DNA from: Candidatus Binatia bacterium | GTDB taxonomy: Bacteria; Desulfobacterota_B; Binatia; UBA9968; JAJDTQ01 | DNA: 43,945 nucleotides | Assembly (NCBI GenBank): GCA_022827045.1 | Contig: JAJDTQ010000206.1 | Coordinates: forward strand, 1 to 43,945 | Direction of reading: 5' to 3' | In this document: positions 37,739 to 43,945 of the stretch, piece after piece | How the letters are laid out: each line of letters opens with the position of its first letter | Numbering within the stretch: position 1 is the first letter of the stretch | Made by a program: the position numbers and the translations under genes | The notes under the pieces: generated by a model | Seen by the model: the letters and a program-made list of their open reading frames with translations, nothing else | Database searches by the model: none | Told to the model about the DNA's origin: nothing

Positions 37739-39472
37739 CTAACCTTCCAGCCACACGTCCTGAAACTGGTGATACAGGGTCGGATGGGTCTGGAATCCCT
37801 TGACCCGCTTGTTGGCCGCCTTGAACACCGAGCGCCAGAAGGGCTGCGGAATGATGGCGTCGTCCTGGAGAATCTTCTCGCAGACGGCCATTTTCTTCTT
37901 GCGCTCGTTTACGTCGAGAGTGGCCTCGGCGTCGTCAAGGGCCGCGTCGAACTTGGGGTTGTTGTAGGCGGTCTCGTTCCAGGGCACGCCGGCGCGGTAG
38001 CCCAGGCCGAGCACCATGGTGCCGAGCGGACGGTGCGTCCACGCGGTGTAGCCCCAGGGCGCCTTGTCCCAGACCTCCCAGTACTGGTTGGCCGGCATCT
38101 TGTTGATCTTCAGGTTGATGCCCGCGGGGGCGAGTTGGTTCTTGAAGATCGCGCAGGCGTCGGTCATCCACGGGCCCTCGGTATCGCCGTTGGCAATCTC
38201 GACGGTGATGCCCTTCGGGTAGCCTGCTTCCGCCAGCAGCTTCTTGGCCTTCTCGATGTCCCGCTTGAGCGGCGGTAGCGCGGCGTACTCCGGATGGATC
38301 GGACACACGTGGTGGTTCTCGGCGACTTGGCCGAGTCCCTTGAACGCCTTGTCCAGGATATCCTTGTGGTCCATGCAGGCGGCGATGGCCTGGCGGAGCT
38401 TCAGGTTGTCGAAGGGCTTCTCGGTGATGCGGAAACGCATGACCGCCGTCTGCGCCGTCGTCGCCTCGTGAAGCTCCACGAAGGGCAACCGCTTCAACGT
38501 GTCGATGGCCTGGTTGGGTACGCGGAAGACCATGTCGACCTGCTGCGAGGCCAGGGCCGCGATCCAGGCGTTGGTGTCCTCGCCGTGGTCGAAGTAGTGG
38601 ATCTCGTCCAGGTGGAACGGTCCGGCCCACCACTTCCGCGCCTTCTTGAGGATCGCCCGCTCGCCGACCGCGAACGCCTCCAGCTTCATCGGGCCGGTGC
38701 CGATGGGGTTCTTGGAAAGGTCGGCGGCGTAGTCCTTGCCGAAGCCCCGGTGCACGATGGCGGTGGGGTAGTTGTAGAAGTTCTCCGGCATGGCCAGGGC
38801 GGCCTGCTTTAGGTTGAACTTGATGGTGTGATCGTCGATGACCTCCACTGCGTTGGCGATGCCGCGCTTCATCGGCTTTCCGTCGGCGCCTTTCACAGTC
38901 TCTACCATGGCGCCGAACAGGCCGAGGTTCGAGGAGCCGGTCTTGGGGTCAAGCCAGCGGTTGACCGTGTGGGCGACGTCGGCGGACGTGAACTTGTCGC
39001 CGTTGGACCATGTGACGTCCTTCCGTAGATGGAACACCCAGGTCTTGAGATCGTCGGAGGCTTCCCACTTGCTGGCGAGATAGGGTACCGTCGTGTTGTC
39101 CGCCTTGGTCCGGGTCAGGTGCTCGACCAGGAACCGGGCGACGTTGGATTTCTCGGTCCAGTCGAAGCTCGCCGGATCGGCGACCTCCTGAATCCGCATG
39201 GAGACCCGGAGCGTGCCGCCGGGTTTCGGGGTCGCCGCCTGCACGGACGGAACCAGGGCGCCGCCGATGAGTCTGTCGGCGGTGGCATAGGCCACGCCCG
39301 CCGTCATACCCAAGAGCGCGGCCTGGCGCAGGAAGTCACGGCGGGTGATCTTCTTGGTGTGGAGCTGGTCGCAGAGCTCCGGCAGGTAGCTGTGGGTCTC
39401 GGCCCCCAGTTCTCGCTCTGACGGCAGCAGGTAACGCCGCTTGTCTCGGCTCAGGATCTTCTTGTCGCTCAT
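37739..39472 (-). CDS. Family 5 extracellular solute-binding protein with Tat signal
   Basis: A 577-residue periplasmic binding protein of the DppA/OppA type. It has an unusually long N-region of about 42 residues before a twin-arginine motif (TRRDFLRQAALLG, Arg44-Arg45) and a hydrophobic segment ending near VQAATPKPGG. The mature part shows SBP_bac_5 features: LVEHLTRTKADNT, WVFHLRKDVTWSNGDKFTSADV, KNPIGTGPMKLEAF. Tat export implies folding, perhaps with ligand or cofactor, before transport. The start at 39472 has GGAGG about 8 nt upstream. The ligand cannot be read from sequence; family 5 proteins carry peptides, nickel, sugars and opines. Confidence 0.9.
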   Translation of the reverse strand: MSDKKILSRDKRRYLLPSERELGAETHSYLPELCDQLHTKKITRRDFLRQAALLGMTAGVAYATADRLIGGALVPSVQAATPKPGGTLRVSMRIQEVADPASFDWTEKSNVARFLVEHLTRTKADNTTVPYLASKWEASDDLKTWVFHLRKDVTWSNGDKFTSADVAHTVNRWLDPKTGSSNLGLFGAMVETVKGADGKPMKRGIANAVEVIDDHTIKFNLKQAALAMPENFYNYPTAIVHRGFGKDYAADLSKNPIGTGPMKLEAFAVGERAILKKARKWWAGPFHLDEIHYFDHGEDTNAWIAALASQQVDMVFRVPNQAIDTLKRLPFVELHEATTAQTAVMRFRITEKPFDNLKLRQAIAACMDHKDILDKAFKGLGQVAENHHVCPIHPEYAALPPLKRDIEKAKKLLAEAGYPKGITVEIANGDTEGPWMTDACAIFKNQLAPAGINLKINKMPANQYWEVWDKAPWGYTAWTHRPLGTMVLGLGYRAGVPWNETAYNNPKFDAALDDAEATLDVNERKKKMAVCEKILQDDAIIPQPFWRSVFKAANKRVKGFQTHPTLYHQFQDVWLEG

Positions 39473-39651
39473 GGATGCAACCTCCGTTTGACTCGACTGC
39501 TGGACGGGTGTCGTGAGATCTTGCGCGACTCCGGCGGGAACGGGCACCGCCCCGTGTCCCTTGCGACCCAACAGACCATTCTTCCAAGGGTACAGAGCCT
39601 ATTCCACATCCGGTCTGGAATGCAAGCCGGTTTTCTGCGATTCTTCGAGTC
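39473..39651. promoter_or_regulatory. Divergent promoter region
   Basis: 179 nt separate the start codons of the minus-strand binding-protein operon and the plus-strand molybdenum hydroxylase operon, so promoters in both directions must lie here. No hexamer pair with good spacing stands out and no clear operator palindrome is seen. Confidence 0.5.
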
Positions 39652-41913
39652 ATGGGGAAGCCCGCGGACCATTCCACGCTGCATGTCATCGGCCGCTCCA
39701 CGCCGGCCGTTGAAGGCGCCGCAAAGGTTACCGCGGAGGCGCACTACCTTGAGGACCTGCAGGCGCCGGGCATGCTGTACGGCAAGATCTGCCGCAGTCC
39801 CCTGCCCCATGCCAGGATCCGCGGCATCGATACCTCCCGGGCGGAGCGGTTGCCCGGAGTGACCGCGGTCGTCACCGCCCTCGACATGCCCGACATCAAG
39901 TTCAGCTTCGTCCCGGAGTTCGCGGACAAGGTGCCGCTGTGCGCGCCCGGCCGCACGGTGCGTTACGCCGGCGACGAGGTCGCGGCCGTGGCGGCGCTGG
40001 ACGAGGCCACGGCGGAGGAAGCCGCGCGCCTCATCGAGGTGGACTACGAGGCCCTCGAACCGGTGCTGGACCCGGAGGCCGCGCTGTTGCCGGGTTCCCC
40101 CGAGGTCCACGAAGGGGGCAACCTCGCCTACGAGGTGCACAAGAGGGAGGGCGACGTGGAGGCTGCCTTCGCGGACTGCGACCTGGTGGTGGAGGATGAG
40201 TTCGAAACCGTGCGCCAGTCCCACGCGGTCATGGAGACCCGCGGCTGCATCGCCCAGTACGGCGCAACCGGCCAGCTCACGGTCTGGCACCAGACCCAGG
40301 CGCCGCACACCCTGCGCGCCGAGATCGCCCGGACCCTGGACATCCCCCAGCGGCTCGTGCGCGTGATCCAGCCCGAGACCGGCGGCGGCTTCGGCGCCCG
40401 GCTGGTAATGAACGTCATGGTGCCCATCGCCGCGACCCTGTCCCGCAAGTCGGGCGGCCGGCCCGTGCGCATCGTCAACACCCGGGACGAGGAGTTCCGC
40501 TGCGCGGGCGCCCGCTATGCCTACCGCTTCAAGCTCAGGCTCGGCTGCACCAGGGACGGCGTCATCCGCGCCAAGAGCCTGGAGGTGCTGGGGGACAACG
40601 GCGCCTACAACGACAAGGGCATCTCCACCATCAACTTCATCACCATGTCCTTCTTCTCGTCCTACGACCGCCATCATCCGGCGACGTCGGTGGACGCCCG
40701 GCTGGCGTATACCAACAAGCCGCCCGGGGCCGCCTACCGGGGCTTCGGCCATGCCGAGGAGACCTTCGCCTTCGAATCCATCCTGGAAACCATGGCCGAA
40801 CGGCTCGCACTGGACCCGGTGGCGGTCCGCGCCGAGAACCTGAGGCGCCCGTGCGAACGCGCCTGCCTCGAGCGCGCCACCGAGCTGATGCGGCCGGGCA
40901 AGGGAACCGCCGAAGGCACGACGCGCACGGGCATCGGCATGGCCGTGTTGTCGGAGACCGGCGCGGGCCTGCGCTACTACCGGCAGAACTCCACCGAAGC
41001 CATTGTCAAGGTGGATCGCGACGGCAGCGTGGCGATCATCGCGACCATCGCCGACACCGGCACCGGCACCCGCACCGTCATGGCCCAGATCGCCGCCGAG
41101 CGGCTCGGCGTGTCGGTGGACCGCATCCGCATCTTCCACAACGACACCGACGTGATCCCGTTCGACCTCGGCACCTGGGCCAGCCGCACCACCTACGTAT
41201 GCGGCAACGCCGTGGCCGCGGCCGCGGCCGACGCGCGCCGTCAGTTGGCGGAAGTCGCCGCGGGCATGCTGCGCGCCACCCCGGAGACCCTCGTGTTCTC
41301 CGGCGACCGCGTAGCGGCCACGGTGGAGCCCGGCGGCGAAACCACCTTCGACGAGGTGGTACGGGAAGCCTACGACCGCCAGGGGCTGCTCATCATCGGC
41401 AAGGGCGCGTTCGTGGACGAGGAGGCCACCCGCTTCGTCACCAACGACTACGAGGCGGCGGCCCCGGTCATCGCCGCCTGCTGCCACGTGGCGGAGGTGC
41501 GGGTGGACACCGAAACCGGGGCAGTGGAGCTGCTGCGGTACCTGGCGGTGCACGACGTGGGCAAGGCCATCAACCCCCTTGGTGTGGAACAGCAGATCGA
41601 GGGCGGCCTTACCCAGGGGCTGGGCTTCGCCCTTTACGAGGACCTGGCAATCGACGGCGGCCAGGTGCTGAACCCGAACTTCGTGGACTACCGGCTCCCC
41701 ACCTTCGCGACCATGCCCAAGCGGCTGGACGCCGCGTTCGTGGAGGGTGACCCCTCCGAAGGCCCCTACGGCGCCAAGGGCATCGGCGAGCTGCCCTTCG
41801 GACCGCCCGCCCCCGCCATCGCCAACGCAATCTACAACGCCGTGGGGGTGCGGCTGAAGACCCTGCCCATGACGCCGGAGCGGGTCTTGCGCGCCATGGA
41901 GGATCTCACGTGA
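39652..41913 (+). CDS. Xanthine dehydrogenase-family molybdenum hydroxylase, large subunit
   Basis: A 753-residue molybdopterin-binding subunit of the xanthine oxidase/CO dehydrogenase/4-hydroxybenzoyl-CoA reductase family. The N-terminal domain (about residues 10-125) has GAAKVTAEAHYLEDLQAPGM; the Mo-cofactor domains include the Gln-containing loop QPETGGGFGARL, AAYRGFGHAE and the catalytic Glu in AKGIGELPFGPPAPAI. The motifs for the Fe-S (small) and FAD (medium) subunits are absent, and no gene for either lies in the window, which is unusual. It would hydroxylate or reduce an aromatic/heterocyclic substrate. It is followed after 24 nt by an LLM-family oxidoreductase. Confidence 0.9.
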   Translation: MGKPADHSTLHVIGRSTPAVEGAAKVTAEAHYLEDLQAPGMLYGKICRSPLPHARIRGIDTSRAERLPGVTAVVTALDMPDIKFSFVPEFADKVPLCAPGRTVRYAGDEVAAVAALDEATAEEAARLIEVDYEALEPVLDPEAALLPGSPEVHEGGNLAYEVHKREGDVEAAFADCDLVVEDEFETVRQSHAVMETRGCIAQYGATGQLTVWHQTQAPHTLRAEIARTLDIPQRLVRVIQPETGGGFGARLVMNVMVPIAATLSRKSGGRPVRIVNTRDEEFRCAGARYAYRFKLRLGCTRDGVIRAKSLEVLGDNGAYNDKGISTINFITMSFFSSYDRHHPATSVDARLAYTNKPPGAAYRGFGHAEETFAFESILETMAERLALDPVAVRAENLRRPCERACLERATELMRPGKGTAEGTTRTGIGMAVLSETGAGLRYYRQNSTEAIVKVDRDGSVAIIATIADTGTGTRTVMAQIAAERLGVSVDRIRIFHNDTDVIPFDLGTWASRTTYVCGNAVAAAAADARRQLAEVAAGMLRATPETLVFSGDRVAATVEPGGETTFDEVVREAYDRQGLLIIGKGAFVDEEATRFVTNDYEAAAPVIAACCHVAEVRVDTETGAVELLRYLAVHDVGKAINPLGVEQQIEGGLTQGLGFALYEDLAIDGGQVLNPNFVDYRLPTFATMPKRLDAAFVEGDPSEGPYGAKGIGELPFGPPAPAIANAIYNAVGVRLKTLPMTPERVLRAMEDLT

Positions 41914-41937
41914 ACCGCACGGCTCTGGTGATGAACG

Positions 41938-42927
41938 ATGCGTAATTTGCCTACAAGATGGGGACTCAGCCTTCCCAACCGCGGCGTCCTGTTCGGGCTC
42001 ACAACGGTGGACGACCTGTTTGCGTCGGCGGCCCTGGCCGAGGAGTCCGGCGCGTTCGAGTCCGTGTGGGTGGGCGACAGCTTCATCCACAAGCCCCGGC
42101 TCGATTCCATCGTCATGCTGTCGAACCTCGCCGCGCGCACCCGGAGCGTGCGGCTGGGTACCATCTGCATGGCCACCTTTCCGCTGCGTCATCCCGTGGA
42201 GTTGGCGATCCAGTGGGCGAGCCTCGACCACGTCTCAGGCGGCCGCACCGTGCTGGGCGCCTGTATCGGCGGCGGCCACGAGCCCGAGCTCCGGGCCTTC
42301 GGGCAGACTTCCAGGGAACGGGTCCCCCGTCTGGAGGAGGGGATCGGGTTGCTGCGCGCGCTGTGGAGCGGCGAATCGGTGCATCACCGCGGCCGCTTCT
42401 ACACCTTGGAGGACTACGACATCCTGCCCAAGCCGGTGCAGGACCCTTGCCCCATCTGGATCGCCGTGAACCCGCGGCAGTCCATCGACCGCAGCGCGCT
42501 GGTCAAACGAGCGTTGGAGCGCGTGGTCCGGCTGGGCGACGGCTACATGACCGACGGGGTGGCGCCCGACGAGTTCCGTCGCCGCTGGGACTTCATGCAG
42601 GAAACCGCGGAACGCGCCGGCCGGGACCTCAGCGGCTTCGAGACCTGCCTTCACGGCATGATCAACATCAACGAGGACAGGCGGGCGGCCTACGACGAGT
42701 CGAAGCACTACTTCCAGGCGTACTATCCTCTGGCCCCGCCCAGCGAGGACGTCATCCGGGTCTGGCTCGCCCACGGTCCGCCGGAGGAATGCGCGGAGGT
42801 GGTGCGGGAATGGCTGGACATGGGCATCAGCACGCCGGTGCTGCGCTTTACCGGACACGACCAGCCCGCCCAGATCCGCCGCTTCGTCGAGGAGGTCCTC
42901 CCACTCCTCCAGGAGAAAGACCGATGA
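41938..42927 (+). CDS. LLM-class (luciferase-like) flavin- or F420-dependent oxidoreductase
   Basis: A 329-residue bacterial-luciferase-like TIM barrel. Typical features are the N-terminal WGLSLPNRG, ESVWVGDSF, VRLGTICMATFPLRHPVELA, LDHVSGGRTVLG and a long SRERVPRLEEGIGLLRALWSGE helix. The family includes FMNH2-dependent monooxygenases and F420-dependent reductases; the cofactor is not certain from sequence. Its stop overlaps the UbiD-family start (ATGA), so the two are translationally coupled and probably act in one pathway. Confidence 0.85.
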   Translation: MRNLPTRWGLSLPNRGVLFGLTTVDDLFASAALAEESGAFESVWVGDSFIHKPRLDSIVMLSNLAARTRSVRLGTICMATFPLRHPVELAIQWASLDHVSGGRTVLGACIGGGHEPELRAFGQTSRERVPRLEEGIGLLRALWSGESVHHRGRFYTLEDYDILPKPVQDPCPIWIAVNPRQSIDRSALVKRALERVVRLGDGYMTDGVAPDEFRRRWDFMQETAERAGRDLSGFETCLHGMININEDRRAAYDESKHYFQAYYPLAPPSEDVIRVWLAHGPPEECAEVVREWLDMGISTPVLRFTGHDQPAQIRRFVEEVLPLLQEKDR

Positions 42928-43945
42928 ACCCGAATTTGCGAGATTTCCTGCGCGCGGTCCGGGAGACCGGACCCGACAACTACGTCGAAGTGACGAAGCC
43001 GCTGGACCCCTACCTGGAGATCGGCATCATCCAGCACAAGCTGGCGGCCGAGGGACGCAACCCGGTGATCTACTGTCCCGAGATCAAGGGCAGCTCCCTG
43101 CCGCTGATCACCAACATGTTCGGCTCCTTCGAGCTGCTGGCCTGGGGACTGGGCTGCGACCCGCGCAGCATGAGCCGGGTGGAGATCTACGACGTGCTGC
43201 GGAAGAAGCTGGCGCAACGGGAAGACCCGGTGTGGGTGGACGAGGAGCGGGCCCCCGTCAAGGAGAAGAAGTACATCGGCGACGCCGTGGACCTGAGCGT
43301 GCTGCCGATCATCCACAACTCGAAGCTCGATGCCGGGAAGTACATCGGCGCCGGCTTCATGATCGCCCGGTGGCCGGACACGGGCGTCCCGAACGCCGGC
43401 ATCTACCGCCACCTGGTCATGGGACGGAACCGGCTCGGCTGCATGATCAATCCCGGCAACGACGGCGCCTACATCGCCCGGCGTTGCGCCGAGCTGGGGC
43501 GGCCCATGGAGGTGGCCCTGGTCATCGGCCACCACTCGGCGATCCTGCAGGCGTCACAGGGCAAGGCGGTGGTGGAGTTCGATCTCATGGGCGGCTATCT
43601 CGGCGAGTCGCTGGAGGTGATCCGGGGCGAGACCGTGGACGTGCCGGTGCCGGCGCAGGCGGAGATCGTCATCGAGGGCACCATCGATGCCTCCCACATG
43701 TCCACCGACGGCCCTTACGCCGAGTACCTGGGCTACTACGGGGTCGGCGACAAGCCCTGCTACGTCATCGACGTGAGCGCCATCACCATGCGCAAGGATG
43801 CCATCTACCACCACCTGGACTCGGCCCACGTGGAGCACAACCTGTGCCCCAACGTGAGCGCGGAGATGAGCATGTACGACCGCCTGCGATCCCAGTTCCC
43901 CACCATCAGGGCGGTCAACACCATGGGCTGGCTGGGCACGTACGT
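42924..43945 (+). CDS. UbiD-family (prenylated-FMN) decarboxylase, 3'-truncated by window end
   Basis: The first 340 residues of a UbiD-family (de)carboxylase, which uses prenylated FMN on aromatic or α,β-unsaturated acids. Visible features are FLRAVRETGPDNYVEVTKP, the prFMN/metal region GIYRHLVMGRNRLGCMINPG, VIGHHSAILQAS, and TDGPYAEYLGYYG. In that last motif characterised members usually have Glu-x4-Glu; here the first is Asp. The start at 42924 overlaps the LLM gene stop and has AGGAG about 10 nt upstream. No UbiX prenyltransferase gene is present in the window. Confidence 0.88.
   Translation, partial: MNPNLRDFLRAVRETGPDNYVEVTKPLDPYLEIGIIQHKLAAEGRNPVIYCPEIKGSSLPLITNMFGSFELLAWGLGCDPRSMSRVEIYDVLRKKLAQREDPVWVDEERAPVKEKKYIGDAVDLSVLPIIHNSKLDAGKYIGAGFMIARWPDTGVPNAGIYRHLVMGRNRLGCMINPGNDGAYIARRCAELGRPMEVALVIGHHSAILQASQGKAVVEFDLMGGYLGESLEVIRGETVDVPVPAQAEIVIEGTIDASHMSTDGPYAEYLGYYGVGDKPCYVIDVSAITMRKDAIYHHLDSAHVEHNLCPNVSAEMSMYDRLRSQFPTIRAVNTMGWLGTY

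Noticed and set aside
39469..42231. 920-codon minus-strand frame opposite the molybdenum hydroxylase gene
   Set aside because: The plus-strand gene is unambiguous by motif; the antisense frame has no domain and is Gly/His/Arg-biased.

Overview
The window is 44 kb of high-GC bacterial DNA from a Gram-negative. The evidence for an outer membrane is a Slam-type β-barrel protein, a lipobox surface lipoprotein and a Tat-dependent periplasmic binding protein. Gene order (rlmN, mtnP, pfkB-type kinase, ugd, lepA, lepB, carA, carB, recG) and catabolic content would suit an uncultivated deltaproteobacterium-like or Tectomicrobia/Binatia-like lineage. That placement is inference from content; nothing in the window fixes the taxonomy.

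Positions 1-17028 hold a long run of same-strand housekeeping genes: RNA modification (rlmN), methylthioadenosine salvage (mtnP plus a PfkB-family kinase), UDP-glucuronate synthesis (ugd), back-translocation factor LepA, signal peptidase I, carbamoyl-phosphate synthase (carA, carB), RecG helicase, a small coiled-coil membrane protein, a class I aminotransferase and an ACT-domain homoserine dehydrogenase. Copies of a palindromic dispersed repeat lie just upstream of rlmN, the PfkB gene and recG.

Positions 17029-24706 look like an inserted block between core genes, with visibly more A/T in its middle part. It carries a Nudix-like protein with an eroded catalytic box, three helix-turn-helix regulators (one with two HTH modules), and a 751-residue surface lipoprotein with two near-identical N-terminal repeats and two TbpB-like barrels. 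A Slam-family outer-membrane translocator follows the lipoprotein directly. Lipoprotein plus Slam reads as a cargo/exporter pair of the Slam (type XI) secretion kind.

Positions 24707-27273 return to core genes: miaB, a bifunctional-nuclease (DUF151) gene overlapping it, and a membrane-anchored TPR protein. A large hairpin separates this set from convergent minus-strand genes.

Positions 27575-32345 (minus strand) hold a sulfide-oxidation unit: a sulfide:quinone reductase-like flavoprotein, a persulfide dioxygenase-rhodanese fusion, a small four-cysteine protein and a 69-codon ORF, preceded by a DapA-family lyase/synthase and a haem-oxygenase-like (HO-like) diiron protein. The reductase frame is cut by a TGA exactly where the family has its C-terminal redox cysteine. 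The frame continues for 53 more residues with a clearly conserved SQR tail, and an 8-bp hairpin starts 10 nt after the TGA. This is a strong candidate for an undescribed selenocysteine-containing SQR and is the main discovery of the window.

Positions 32502-39472 (minus) encode an amidohydrolase and a complete dipeptide/oligopeptide-type ABC importer (Tat-exported binding protein, two permeases, one fused double ATPase). Divergent from it, 39652-43945 (plus) encode an orphan molybdenum hydroxylase large subunit, a luciferase-like flavin/F420 oxidoreductase and a UbiD-family decarboxylase that runs off the end. Together these look like a catabolic locus for an imported aromatic or heterocyclic compound whose identity cannot be read from the sequence.
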